Shown here one piece after another: positions 33,067 to 45,177 of a stretch of DNA of 64,000 nt. A model generated the notes under the pieces. It did no database searches. It was not told where the DNA came from and saw only the letters and a program-made list of their open reading frames with translations. Both the position numbers and the translations under genes were made by a program. Position 1 is the stretch's first letter, and every line of letters starts with the position of its first letter. Origin of the DNA: Chytriomyces cf. hyalinus JEL632 (lineage: Eukaryota; Chytridiomycota; Chytridiomycetes; Chytridiales; Chytriomycetaceae); the NCBI GenBank assembly GCA_025435555.1, contig JAIWWG010000093.1, positions 49,341-113,340 of the forward strand. Reading direction: 5' to 3'.

Positions 33067-34118
33067 ATGTCTCTGGGTGCTGGTCTTCGCAGCTACTTGA
33101 ACAGAAGCGCTTCTTACATCCAGCAGGAAGCCAGCAATGGTGTGAAACCCACTCCCTGCAAACTGAACGCACTCTTACTCGTCAATCACACGCAGCACTC
33201 AAGCTGGACGGATTCAGTTCATGGAAAAAGGATCTGCCCATGTTCCAGCTGAACTCTGTCGAAGCGCTGGAACAGTTTGTACTTGGTTGCGATGCAGATA
33301 TTGGAGGTGACTCTCTGTCGATGCTGGCTTGAATGGCGGTGAAGCTCAACGTCAAACTCAGGCCAATCCGAGGCATACTGGGGACACACACCCAGCAACA
33401 CAGGTGAAACGACTTATGCGCGCAATTGCCAGAATGATTTCTCTGATGCATGCGGTTGAATAGGGTTGTTTTGGGGCAAGCTGGACACGAAGGTGCCTGA
33501 AGGATCCAAGTTCGAACACAGCGGCTATGCAGGCATCAAATCAAAAGTAAGAGTTTGCTGTAATGCGCATATGCAATGCAGCAGCGAGATTGATAGTTGT
33601 TCTCGTATTTCCCAGGAACGGCCGTTCACTCTGTTTCACCATCCGCGCTTTGACGCTTCTCAATTCAGATATCTCGCTATCCGATGTAAAGCAGACTCAC
33701 GGCAGTATTTTGTCAATCTTCAGACAGACAGTATATATCCTAGTTATACCTGGCAGCACCGTCTGCAAGCTGAAACGCCCGGGGAATGGGAAGTTGTGAT
33801 GGTAATACCTGTCACCGCGGAACCTTCGTTGGTCAGTTGACTAAACTCTCTATCCACCACAAGATACCATTTCGAGACTTTATTCTCACGGCGCATGGAC
33901 ATGTGCAAAAGAACCAGCTGGAGTTGGACCGAACCAAGATTCGAAATGTCGGGCTTTCAATCATGAGGCAGGATGGAGAGTTCTCGTTGGAGCTGGACTG
34001 GATTCGCGCCGTCAACACGGAACGAACTTTGGGAGACAGGGATATTTTACCGACGGAACGAGGCGCGAATCAAAAATCTGCGCCGTTCTTTGTGGATTTT
34101 CCAAAGAAGGGCAACTGA
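33067..34118 (+). CDS. CIA30-domain protein, complex I assembly factor NDUFAF1-like
   Basis: Exon 1 33067-33139, exon 2 33196-33306, then short exons near 33362-33402 and 33462-33547, 33616-33799 and about 33864-34118. The join gives SNALKLDGFSSWKKDLPMFQ, GLFWGKLDTKVPEGSKFEHS, GYAGIKSKERPFTLF, then FDASQFRYLAIRCKADSRQY FVNLQT, PGEWEVVM, IPFRDFILTAHGHV and FSLELDWIRAV. These follow the CIA30 fold (jelly roll) with its Y-L-x-I-R, F-V-N-x-Q and P-F blocks. The N-terminus is basic and Ser-rich, compatible with mitochondrial import. NDUFAF1 builds the membrane arm of respiratory complex I; a functional complex I in this organism is implied. Convergent with guanylate kinase. Confidence 0.75.
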
Positions 34119-34343
34119 AGTAAATCAACACATCCAATTCTATGCAAGATTTACTAGTGTCTCTTCCAACACTCTCTCCAATCACAAAATCGTGCACGAC
34201 CATTTCTTGGCCATTTTATCCGCAGGAGGCAACGAACCCGCCGGCGCCGCAGCGACTTGCGGCCAAGTTCCCCGAACAAATGCATCCAAGTCACTGCAAA
34301 AACCGAAAAGTCAGAGAAAAGTCACTTAGCAATGTGCATTTGT

Positions 34344-35061
34344 CTAAAATCTCAACTCGAAAGCCTTGTCCTCACTCTCGCCATTCACAATAATCACGTC
34401 ATGCACACCAGTGTCGGCAAAATCCATCTCCGCTTGAGCTGCTCCCAGCCTCTTTGCAATCGTTTCCTCGGTTTCCGTACCCCTTCCTCTGAGACGGCGT
34501 TCCAGGTCTGCGATTGAAGGAGGCCGGACAAACACGAACCTGAAGTAAAGTAATCGTCACATGACACATGTAAGAATGATGAACAGAGTGATCCCAATGA
34601 AAGCCCAACGAAAGCCCACTCACTTTGCGCCCAATGAGGTTCCCTTGATCGCCCTCACGCCGCTCCTCTCGACATCGAGAACACAAATACGGCCGACTTT
34701 CTGCACAGTTTCGACTGCCGCAAACGAAGTGCCGTAACTGTTGCCCGCAAACTGAGTATGCTCAATGAACGCGTTCGCTTCGAGAAGACCCGCAAACTCT
34801 TCAGCAGACACAAAGTTGTATGCTACACCGTCGGCCTCGCCGGGACGGGGTCCTCGTGTTGTGTGCGAGACGGAGAAGCCAAACGATGATGGATACTTGG
34901 CAAACAGGCGTTTAAGGAGCGCGCTTTTGCCCTGTCAGGTTCATGGATTTCATGGTTCAGAAGTGAATAGCAGCGGATGGTCTCTCTCCTCTCGTTGTTA
35001 CCACTCCACTTGGCCCACTTATCACTAGCGGTGGTCCGCTTACGATCGGTGAGATTGACAT
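34344..35061 (-). CDS. GUK1: Guanylate kinase
   Basis: Exons 35002-35061, 34624-34931 and 34344-34539 give 187 residues, the normal size. Exon 1 encodes [13 protein letters not shown] up to the P-loop, completed by exon 2 ([10 protein letters not shown]). Then [20 protein letters not shown] with the GMP-binding S-x-T-R-x-x-R, YNFVSAEEF, the E-H-x-x-x-x-G-x-x-Y-G-T segment ([15 protein letters not shown]) and [13 protein letters not shown]. Exon 3 has [20 protein letters not shown] of the lid and a D-x-V-I-V-N end. It phosphorylates GMP to GDP in the cytosol. All catalytic segments are present. Confidence 0.93.
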
Positions 35062-35193
35062 TATTCGTTTTGTCACGAAGTTCAAACCCTTCATTTTCTA
35101 CGTAAATTATTTACTTCACTCCCAAACACGTGCCTAGGTACATTACAGGATATAGGGGAATGTGCATGATGGTTGAATTCGGTGCGTACTTAA

Positions 35194-38100
35194 TTAAAAT
35201 CCGAAGTTTTTGGTCTGTGGCTCGGTCCCAGTGACCCATCGCACAGCTGTCTGTGTGCCAAAATCATTGCGACTGTACAAGTCGACATCGCGGTTTTTGT
35301 TGAATTCTTTGAGCTTTGCTTCGAGCTCGGATCGAATCTCAACTTCTCGGCTAATTTGTGTGGCGTATTCACTGCGAAGATCCTGCGATGCAAAAAAATG
35401 AATTCGTCGTTCATGCAAGGAATCTAGTTCGATCGGCAAAATAAACTTACTGCAACAAGCTTTCGGAACTCGGTCCTCAATGCCTGAGTGGTGGGTGGTT
35501 CACTTGATTTCCCACCAAGATTGTTGATGGAAACTTCTTGAACTTTGGTTTGAAGCGAGCTGATGTCTTCTCTGAGTTTGATCACTGTCGTTTCAAATCG
35601 CTTGCGTTCCGCGTCCCAGTCGCCGATATTTCTTGTCATCTGGCAATTGTGTCCGACGGTAAGTTATAATTTTCTGGTTGAGAAATATCGCTTACCCTTT
35701 CATTTTCCTTTTTGTACCGATTCATCTCGCTTTGAATGGCAACAACGCGGATGCCTTGGTCATCGATTTCTTCCAAAAGTTCATTCTTTGCGCGTTTGAG
35801 ATCAATTACCGTTTGCTGCAGTCGATCGACTTCGTTTTCCAATTGTCGCAGGGCCTCCTTGTCCTTTGGACTGGCCGCATTCCGAGCCTCAGATACGTCA
35901 TCTTGCGCCTGCTCCAACTTCTTTTGCACGTTTTCAAGCTGCTTTCGTAAATTGGCGCTGGTATTCTTTTCTTGGTTCAGTTCACGTTCAAACTGGGCAC
36001 GCTGAGAATCGAGTTTTCCAGAAACGTTCAAATAATCTCGTTCGACTTGCGCCATTTCTGCGCGAACTTCTTCTGCCGCTGTTTCCAAGTCTTTTGATTT
36101 CGACGCAGAATCAGTTGCACTCTTGGACGCTTCCTGTTTGAGGGTTCTGACCGCTTCTTCCAAATCATCAATCTCTTCTTGTAATCGCTCGCGGTCTGCA
36201 AAGAACTGACTCTTCGATCTCAAGAGACTGTCTTCCGCGCGAGCCAAACTTGCTATCATGTCTTCGATTTCGTCGCGGTAGCTGTCTTCAAGCTTTTTAA
36301 GCTCTGCTCTGTGTTCTGATTTCAATGTGTCCATTTCATTTTGATGCTGGTCAATCAAATCTTCCTCCAAAATGCGCTTTTGAGACTCGAGTTCTTTGCG
36401 CGACGATCGTGTGAGGTCTTCGCGAAGGGATTGCTCCAAGTCCTCCTTTTCTTCCGCATGCTTGCGCTGCAGATCGATGATTTGGTCGCGTAATGATTTT
36501 TCGGCAGATTCCAGTCTCTCTCTGAACTGCTCTTCGAGTGCTTCTTCGGCTTTTTGAACATTTTTTCGAACTTGATCGTCTAAACCGGATGAAGAATTTT
36601 CAATCTGGACGTGGAGCTCGGCAATCTCGGCTTCTAAATCTGAGCGGATGCGGTCGTTTCTCGCGCGTTCTCGATCAAGCAGTTCTGCGCTGTCAGCTTT
36701 AAGCGAGGCAGTCAGCTCTTCAAGTTCCTGCTGATGCCGAGCCTCGATCTTGGCCTTCTCTTTCTGAAACGATGCCTCAAGTTCGGCTGAACGGGACTCT
36801 AAATCCTGTCGATCAGCACGTTCCGATTTCAACTCTCGATCCAGTTCGCGCAATTTTTTGTCAGAGGCAGCAGTGATGGAATCCGTCGCTTCTTGAATGC
36901 GGGTTTTGAACTCTTCGCGGAATTTTGCCTCCAAGTTCTTCACCTTTTTGTCTTGTCGTTCCCGCAGAGCTGCTACTTCCTTGGAGTGTTCAGTTTGCAG
37001 AGCCTCAACTTCTTGGCGCGCATTGGACGAGGACACGTTGCGCATGGATGTTTCTTGGGTCGCGGATGCGAGTTCCGATTCAAGGCTTTCGTTTTTACGT
37101 TCCAGGAATTGAATATTTTCACGTAAATCGGTTTCGGTTTCTTGAACCGATTCGAACTTGCGGGTTAACGTTTTAAGCTCGCTTGTGGCATCGTCAAGGT
37201 TTCGTTCGCTTGCTTTCAAGTCGTTTGCCAGAGTTTTGCGTAGATTGTTGACGAGGGATACTTTGACGGCGAAATCTTCAATTGTGAATGTGTTGGGATC
37301 GTCACCACGCTCTTTGCCATCGTTGGGTTTCGATTTAAGTGATGAAATGGAGGGTATATTTGCCCAAATCTCTTTCAGTCCAACCAATTTGCTTTCGGGG
37401 ATTTTATCTCCCGCCTTTTTCATTTGCCGTTGCATGTTGCTGAGTTGGTTCTCGGTTTCGTCCAGATTCGCTTGCAAATCGCGCACTTTGTTGCGTTCAG
37501 TCGACAGCTGTTCCTGAACACGGTCCTTCTCATCAGTGACTTCTTTGATTTGCTGCATCATTGCTGAGCGGGCGTTATCAGTTTGCTGACCGCTTTTTTC
37601 CTTCAACGAGATGGATTCTGCTTTCGAAAACCGGTTTCGTGAGTTACTGGCCGTCCTGTTGCTGAGCTCTTTCAGCTTTGATTCGAGAACATCGACTTGT
37701 TTCCTCAACCGTCTTTCTTCCGATGAGTTTGAAGATCTGTCGGCGGAAACAGCGTATGCTTCATTGATTGTGACAGTGACTTCAAGCTGGTTTGCAACTT
37801 CTTCAAGCTCACTCAACAAATTCGTGATTGTCCGGTCTTTTTCGTCCATGCCACCAATTTGCTCATCGAGTTGCTCCTGCGCATCGCCGAGTTGCTTTTT
37901 GACAGTGAACAACTCATCTTGCAGTCCCCCGTTCTCTGCACGTAAGGTGGCCAAATCCAACTTTAACCTGTTCATGTCTGAATTGGCAGTTTGCGGACCA
38001 CTTTTCAAGTACTTGACATCATCCTCCAAATTCCTCAACTGCCGCTCACTGTCCCGCAACTTTCGCTCCATTTTGCGGGACGACTGTTCTTCAGCGTCCA

Positions 38101-40146
38101 ACTTTTTTTTAACAGATTCAAGTTCACGTTTTCGAGGATCCGCGTCAGATTCAAGACGTGTGACGGTGGATTTGAGGAATATAATTTCGCGCTCGTATTC
38201 TTTGACTTTTGTTTCGGAGGATGCGAGTTTGGTTGCGTTTTCTTGTGCTTTGGATAGTGTTTCGTCGAGCGTTTTTGTGCCTGTTGATGATGCGTTTTTG
38301 GCAGCGAAGCGGAGAACTGCGGCAGTGTGCTTCAAAACAACTCGCTCCACTGAATACCATAAATCAGTCAAATAAATAACCACCAAAAAATAAATAAAAC
38401 AAGTGAACGAAAAACAAACCTTCCATCAGTTTCGAACACGCCTTGAACAAGTCACTCGCAATCGCATCCACTTTTTTATTTGCAACGGCAAGCTGATCTG
38501 ATGAACCTGCGTCTCGATCTGTCCCACTCGCAAGCGCCAACGCAGCTTCTCGGATTTTGGTTTCGAGCGTCAACCGATTCTGAAGGACGCTCACTTGCCC
38601 TGTTAAAGTGCTCAACTCTTTTCTGCGTTCTTCGAGTTTATCGGGGTTAAGTACTTTGAATTGTTTGCTGTCGGATAATGCGGATGGTATAAGCTGTGAT
38701 GGATCGGCTGAGTCAAATGCGGTTGTTTCGCTTTCGTCAGTGCTGAGACCAGCTGCACTGCCGTTCCGCAAAATCCGGCCTTTGCTGGAACTTTGTTTTG
38801 ATTCGTCCACCGCTGATGTGCCCATTTTTCGTCGCGAGGAGCTGGTTTCATACGCTGTTGATGATGGAGTTTCCTCTCGAATCGGGAATTGTGCAGAACT
38901 GGCTTCACTGTTTTTTCTGCTATATATCCCACCACCAGCTCCAAGTCGCGGCATCAAAATCGTGTCACTGTTGAGCCGATCTGCGCTGCTTTTTCGACTT
39001 AGCGGAGTCCCCGCACCACGTGGGATAACGATGGTGTCATTGTTAATGTTTCGGTCATCGCTATTTCTGCGACTCAGCATTCCGCGTGGTATCAAAACTG
39101 TGTAATTGTACATGGGTCCATCAGAATCGGCGCTGTTTTTGCGAGTATTGGGTGCGCTGCGATTGCCCACAACATCATCGCGATCATTTTGAGAAGGTTT
39201 CGGTGTTCGAGGAAGTGTTTGCCGTTCTTTTGTTTCCGGAAATGGGTCACGATCGTCCCTGTCCCTGTTTCTGTCGCTGTCTTTTTGCCTCTCTTTCTCC
39301 CTATCTCTGTCCCTGTCTCTGTCCCTGTCTCTGTCTCGATTCCTTTCTCCGTCCCTGTCACGAGTCCTATCCCCGTCACGGTCTCTGTCTCTGTCACGAT
39401 CCCTTTCCCGCTCTTTATCTCGAATCTGCTCTCCTCGTTCACCGCGCTCACGATCCCTTTCGCTCCTTTCTCTCGGCCTTGCCTTTGAATCCTTTTCTCG
39501 AACTCGATCACCACGATCAATCCGCTCTCCACTCCCAATCCCACCAGTACCAGTGCCCGGTTTTCGACCGCCACTTCCACCGCGTCCAGCGCTGGTGGAT
39601 CGGCTGTTTGATGCAGAAGACAGTGGCGTTGCGGGTATGTTTTTTGAGGAACCACGAGGCATGATGAGAACAGTTCCACCGGACCGATCGCTGGATGCAG
39701 CTGGGGATGCGGGTCGGTCGTCATGTGAATAGTCTGATCGTGGGGTCTGAAATAAAAAGTGGGGACGGTTCAAAAACCTTTTCTTCCCCCTTCACTCAAC
39801 ATTGACAAGAGATTCACCTTGTTGCTGATTTTGATGGATTCGTTGAGAGTTGTGTCGGGTTTCGCTCGTCTGTCTGATTTTGGGGCAACAGGTCGCTCGT
39901 CATCGGATGAATAGAGCTGTGTTTGGGTGAGGGGAGTATTGGGTGATGATATGTTTTCGAGTAAGTTTCTATTCGAAGAGGATGTTGGATGGCTTCGCTG
40001 TGGTTGCGGGAAAAGTGTCTTACAGAGTCTGGGGTGTCCTTTCTGCGCTGTGAGATGAGAGAAGAGATGTGAGTTAGATGATGCCTATCGATGCAGTGGA
40101 GATATAAGGCATGAGTGCTGGAACGTGGGGTACTTACAGCCGACAT
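35194..40146 (-). CDS. Uds1-domain (Up-regulated During Septation) long coiled-coil protein
   Basis: Start at 40146 in a tiny exon (MSA), with short exons near 40040 and 39829-39935 (SSDDERPVAPKSDRR), then a large exon 38420-39750. That exon has a Ser/Gly-rich part, a long RD/RERD repeat (about 39240-39500) and, at 38430-38650, the Uds1 domain: EERRKELSTLTGQVSVLQNR, LTLETKIREAALAL and IASDLFKACSKLME, continued after an intron by ERVVLKHTAAVLRF. The next ~900 codons (35700-38350) are unbroken heptad coiled coil rich in Glu, Arg, Lys, Leu. The last exons (35460-35639, 35194-35395) finish the coil and end TKNFGF. Uds1 proteins are fungal, tied to septation and cell-cycle peaks. The length (~1,500 residues) is typical. 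Confidence 0.75.
39240..39500 (-). repeat. Coding tandem repeat (Arg-Asp/Glu dipeptides) in the Uds1 gene
   Basis: Plus-strand GTCCCTGTCTCT-type hexamer runs encode RDRDRD and RERDRE on the minus strand. The tract is in frame with the gene and probably length-variable. Confidence 0.8.
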
Positions 40147-40402
40147 GTTGGTGTTGGAAGCCAAAATGAGTTCGTGATGGAAGGACAGAAATAAATTCAA
40201 TCCTTGGATCCGCTCTTGAGAAATCATCATCATATTCCCCAAAGCTGCTTGGTAGCGTCCGCGTCCTTGCTTTCTCCTGTCTGGCCCCATCAGCGTCAGG
40301 AGGGGCAGCAGAGTGACTGATGGATCAAGTGATGATGTCTGATCATAGCGAGAATATTCACAAGAGAGTATCTCAACAACGTAAAACAGCGCTTTTATTC
40401 CA

Positions 40403-40978
40403 CTAAGAATTGAACTTGAGGGATACGCTGTTGACGCAGTGTCGCTCATTTGAGTCGAATTTGCGCGTCATTTCCTCGCCCTTGAAGACGTGGCCGAGAT
40501 GTCCGTTGCAGTTGGCACACACAATCTCGGTGCGCACCATTCCGTGCGAGATGTCTTCGTGGCGCTTGATGGCTCCGGGGATGCCGTCAAAGAAGGCCGG
40601 CCAGCCCTGTCAACATAAACACTTGATCAGTAAACACAAGGTGGGCATTGCTGAAGAGGGTGCTCACACAGCCAGAGTCGAATTTGGTAGTGGACTTGTA
40701 CAGCGGCGCATCACAGCCAGCGCATGTGTATACACCTGCGTTCAAGAGAATGCAGAGTTAGAGAATGAAATGTGAAGCAGAGAGACACACAAAACACACA
40801 CCTTCGGCGCTGTGCTTGTTGTACTGGCCGGTGCCTGGAGCCTCAGTGCCCTTCTCGCGAAGCACGCGGAATTGCTCCCTGCTCAGCACAGCTCTCCACT
40901 GCAGATGCAAACGGTCAGCGTCAGATGAATCAATGGGATAGATCCACGCACCTCTTCCTCGGACTTGTTGACACTCAT
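40403..40978 (-). CDS. Peptide methionine-R-sulfoxide reductase MsrB
   Basis: Start at 40978 (MSVNKSEEE), with introns near 40902-40951, 40737-40802 and 40608-40667. The product has [60 protein letters not shown], then [20 protein letters not shown] and [12 protein letters not shown]. The two C-x2-C pairs (CAGC, CANC) bind the structural zinc; the Cys of RHCVNS is the catalytic residue, kept as Cys and not Sec. MsrB reduces methionine-R-sulfoxide with thioredoxin. About 130 residues; no clear targeting peptide, so cytosolic or nuclear is likely. Confidence 0.92.
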
Positions 40979-41095
40979 TACAATACGCGCTGTTGAGAAA
41001 GATGCTGTCTGTGTTCTGAAAAGCGACAAAGACGCTGTTCTTGAAATGATTATCCTTTGCATGATTACAAATCACTTTTTTATTTCAGATCTTGT

Positions 41096-42274
41096 TCAGC
41101 GCCTTTTCCTGGCTGGGTATGATTCGTAATATCCGTCGTAGTTCCAGCGCCCCGAGTCTCGCCTCGATCCCGAGGACGGCGCGTCGTAGTAGTCATCTCT
41201 TCGACTGCTGCTCCCTCCGCGCGAACTGCGCCGGTCCACCTCCTTTGCCCTGGGCAGATACTCACGCGGTATGTTCAAGATGGTGAATGCGGTGCATGGG
41301 ACTCCGTATGCCGATGATTTATGAGGACACTGATCCCCAAAATGGCTGCTGGAAGCGCAGTTGTAGCAGGCGTAAATCAACTCTGGTGCTGCATCGCCGT
41401 GTTTCCGCTTTGTTGATGATTTTAGTTTGTAAGTTCGCCACAAATTTGGGCAGTTCTGTTTGTGTGTTTTGATGCTATGAGTTTGTTTTTTCGCATTTTG
41501 AAACTGCTCTCACGTGAATCGAGTGCAAAGTGCTTCTGCACACATCGCAGTATTTTTTGTTGAACGATCTGTTCGGACACAGCTGCAGACAAATCTGGGT
41601 ATCAGCCTCGATCTCCAAACTCGTGAAAACACTCACATCTTTGACATGGCCCATTCGAAAACACGAAAAGCATACATCGGACAGCGGACACTTTGTGGGA
41701 TCGTGATCTTTCTGGCACAGCAGGCACTCAGTTTCCTAGTGAGGCATGTTAAATACGTTCATGCCAAAAAACAACTGGGAATGTGAGGGAACCTTCTCCT
41801 TGCAGTCCTTTGGTACATGTCCCGTTTTCCTGCAGAAAGAGCATTTACGCGCTTCGCCAGCATAGTATCTGTTTGCACCTCCGACCGTGAACTCAGTGTC
41901 CTATGTAAAGTGTGTTAAAAACTTGACCGAACTTGACCCGTCCTGGTACTCACATCATTCACTTCCTTCAGGTCCAGTGCAACAACTGCAACCACAGCGT
42001 CCTTCTTTGCTGCTTCGTCCTGTGAAGAAGATCCATCGCAATCATCGGCCTCTGTTTCAATCTGTCCCTCTTCACTGCTGATGCTTCTGCTGCTGTCACT
42101 CTCATCGTCCTGCTCGTCGCCCTCCTCATCGCCGCTTGCGTTCAGCGCAGATTCTTCAGCAACAGTTCCGCTTTCGATGTAGTTCAGGAACTCGGCCTGG
42201 CTGTCGACGCTCTCGCTATCGCTGTCCATTTGATTGGCACCTTTAATTATTTTTCTTTCCACCACTGCAGACAT
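41096..42274 (-). CDS. CCHC zinc-knuckle protein, Air1/2 (ZCCHC7)-like
   Basis: Start at 42274, or the in-frame ATG at 42229. The N-terminal ~110 residues are acidic and Ser-rich (EGDEQDDESDSSRSISSEEG). The knuckles are CSFCRKTGHVPKDC, CLLCQKDHDPTKC (shortened spacing), CFSCFRMGHVKD... and CYNCASSSHFGDQC, spread over several exons with introns near 41400-41520, 41610-41645, 41735-41790 and 41900-41953. The C-terminus is RS/RG-rich (SSRGGSSSRRDDYY). Air1/2 are the RNA-binding subunits of the TRAMP complex that feeds nuclear RNAs to the exosome. The order and number of knuckles fit Air1/2 best, but the intron joins were not all verified. Confidence 0.7.
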
Positions 42275-42780
42275 TCAAAGCCTCGAATTCTGTCTCCAGC
42301 GCAGGAAGCACTTCTGTCGCCTCGAACTGCATTTGCCCTATATATCAGCAGCAAAAGAACCGGTACCTCATGGAATTTTAGAAGCCCCATAGAGCAAAGG
42401 TGCATGCCAAATAATCTGTAAATGCAGAAACATCAAACCCCGAAATTCAAACGTAAATCCCATTCCTGCATAACCCCGCGTATTGACCGCTGTGAAGCTG
42501 CCACTCAAAAAGACAGCGTCTTTTGGACCCAATGAACGAACCTCCGTCTCTTCCCGAGTGCTTGCGAACCCACTCGATGGAAAGCTTTCAAAACAAATGG
42601 AAACACCGGACTCACAATCGTCCGAAATTCATTCTCACGTTGACGAATATGATGAGTCTGAACAAGCATCAGACAAAGCATTCGTTGAAAGATGGAGGTA
42701 TCCCTGATGAAAACTGGACATGCAGTCGGATATTCTGCGCAGCCTTTTCAACCGGTCGTCCGCACTTCACTAAAAATGTA
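42275..42780. other. Intergenic stretch, nothing recognised
   Basis: About 500 bp upstream of the Air-like gene. A plus-strand open frame of about 75-110 codons (42483-42852) has no similarity I can name and runs into the pseudogene that follows. Confidence 0.4.
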
Positions 42781-43215
42781 AGACATTTCACAAGCACTTT
42801 TCGAAATCAAAACAGGCTTCCCATCCACACAACACGAGCCTGGCCAGACTGAGCATCGATTCGTACCAAGCTGTACCGAAACAACGGCAACCCCCTCTCA
42901 TGAAGTGCATGCAGGGAATGTGTTGTACCAGATGGAAAATCGCCGGAGCAGCTGCACATGCAATGGGTACCGCAGATGTTACCACTGCTACGACGCGCCT
43001 GAAAGGTACCAAGCTGCTTGAAAACAGTCTCGTGCGGAATCACGGTTGTGATGTAGGTCATGAGTCTTGTTTGAAAGAGGAACATGTGGACTGTGCAGGA
43101 AGGTGGGGTTACAATAACCGTGCCACTTACAAGGGAACCGTGGGTTTATTTGGGGGTTGCTCGTAAATGGAATGTTGTGGCTGGCACATTATGACGAGGG
43201 ACTTGGCAACCTCCA
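42781..43215 (+). pseudogene. Zn2Cys6-family fragment (C-terminal exon)
   Basis: Plus-strand copy of the last exon of the 10631 gene. It starts with the counterpart of residues near RDILQALVEIETGFPS and runs to the family end; shared runs include CAAAATCAAAACAGGCTTCC-like sequence at about 42805 and TGGCTGGCACATTATGA at about 43172-43190 (present in both). Recognisable codons include LLENSL and EEHVDCAG. Stops and indels break the frame, and the PW...GLLG block is reduced to GTVGLFGG. Confidence 0.8.
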
Positions 43216-44652
43216 AAACAGACACACGCAAGTGATGCCTTTGAATGGGGTGAGAGTTTAATAAACGGTATTCTTTGAGACACTGCGTTTTTATTCAGGT
43301 GTTCCAAGTTCTTGGTTCATTGACAGAATCACTCTTTGTTATCACCCTCTCCCCTCTTCCCCTCACTTCAGTCCCTGTGTCTCTCACTGCCATCTCTCAA
43401 CCCCTGTGTCTCCACTCACAGCCTCCATTCAGTTCCGCTCATACTCCTTGCAAGATGCCACAGTCAATAAAACAGCCAAGCACCTTCATTTTTCCACGCA
43501 TTCGGACCAAAAAAGCGGGGTATAAACAGCAACGCGCACCAAAAAAAAAGAAATTTCTTTTATCAAAAAAAAGGAGAATGTATCCCGACTCCAGCACCAA
43601 GCCTGATATGTGCCAGTATGGGTATCATGTATCTCTCCCCTCTCCCTCCTCTCTCTCCCATCTCCGTCCCATATCCTGTCCGACGCTACCCATGCAAGGC
43701 CGTGCGACATTACATCTCACACAACGTTGGCGCATCTCATTTGTGAGAGCAGTTCAAAGCCTTCGTTGCCCCCATTCCCCACTCCTTCCCCACTCCTTCC
43801 CCATTCTCCGGGAGTTTCCCGCTGTGTGACGACATGGCAGGAGTATTTATTTTCCATGCAGCGGGTCTTCTTCCAGCGATGATGACAAAAACAAATGAGA
43901 CATGCCATTTCGTATGAATTTGTTAGCTATAACGTGAGCTTGGTGCGTATATGTGCTGTTACCCCTCAGCAATCACGAATCTGTCAATTGAATTATGTGG
44001 TACAGATCACAAGAGTTCCACTCGTACCCTATTCCCTCATCCCTCTGATTTCGAGGGATGCATCATATCTGAAAACAGATTGGCGCTGAGCGGAGTTTTT
44101 TCTGGTTGAGCTTCAGGTTGTTGCGTTTGCGTCCAACAATCTTCCTCAGATACCCAACCCAACTCAACTATGTTTTTCATAAAAAGCTGGTGTAATTGCT
44201 GTGATTCAAATTTGGTAGCAGTCTACCTTCATTGCTTGTAATTAGCTTCTCCTGCCTTCTGAATTGAATCTACAATGTGTGGTCAACATGAATGCAAGAG
44301 AGATTAAGGTCTCTTGTCTAAGGGTCATCGGTTGTTGCAACGCTTCTTCAAGCAGAACACAAAAAACGCGTCTGGAATGAGTCCATTGTTGTGGGAAAGC
44401 TCGGTTTTAAAAGTGGTGTCGCGCAAGGCACTTTTGGGAAGTTCAACAAAATCAAAAAATCAACCGATGAAGCCCACTCACTCACCAGGCAAGTCTCGTT
44501 CTCCTTACTTACACGTGTGATCTGGGATTTACACCAATATTTAGGCAGCAGCGCTACTTCGCTATTTTGAGCACCAGTCACCCTGGGGTCTAACATGCGG
44601 ATTCTCAGTCGTGTTACTTCCAATACTATTCAATCCTTTTCTTCTTTATAAC
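43216..44652. other. Long intergenic stretch, pyrimidine-rich, no gene recognised
   Basis: About 1.4 kb. It contains CT-rich low-complexity DNA (43335-43480 and 43625-43700) and three tandem units of CCCCACTCCTT at about 43770-43803. No frame, RNA gene or transposon feature I can support. Confidence 0.5.
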
Positions 44653-45177
44653 TCATAAACAGAGCTCGAGCTGCTGTTCGGCCAAGTTTGCTTGCTTCAG
44701 CAAATCAACACGTGCTTCTACATACCGCCAACCTTCGCTGCAAATCAACGGACACAGTGTCGATCGAGGTCACGTTGATTGATGTCAGCATAAATATGTC
44801 TAATCGCAAATATTGAGGACATGCGCACGTCCATCATCGAATTTCGCACTGACTCTGAGGGCAAAAGATCCATAAAACTGTTCTGAGGGCTGCGCGTGAA
44901 ACCTCCATTCCAGAATGGATGTTGTGGAGTCATTGACGGAGCCATATGCGTTGGGGCACTCCCAGCCGTGACACGCGTGTTTGCATGAAAAGATGCGAGG
45001 ATCCTTTCCCGCTGCGCCAACAGCATCTTCAAGTGCTTGTAGCAAGTTGCTCTCTGTACGCAGATCGTCATCGCTCTCTGGAAGAGTGCGCGTGCGTTCG
45101 TCGGCATTTCGAAGTTCGTCGTCGAGAGCAAAGCTGAAGTCTTCGGGGGTTGTTGTTGCTGCTGTTGACCCAAGCAT
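44653..45177 (-). CDS. Unrecognised small protein
   Basis: Minus-strand ATG at 45177 opens a frame of about 125 codons. The product begins MLGSTAATTTPEDFSFALDD, has an acidic, Arg/Glu-rich segment (ELRNADERTRTLPESDDDLR) and a Cys-containing region (FSCKHACHGWECPNAYG), then WRFHAQPSEQFYGSFALRVS. The frame stops at 44800; a possible intron (GT at about 44808, TTTGCAG at about 44741) would extend it. A further short open stretch ends at 44653 with a heptad-like VEARVDLLKQANLAEQQLEL. The pieces look like real coding DNA but I cannot name a family. Confidence 0.4.

Noticed and set aside
43625-43803. Regular CT-rich repeats as a CRISPR-like array
   Set aside because: The units are short, contiguous and without spacers; simple low-complexity DNA in a eukaryote.
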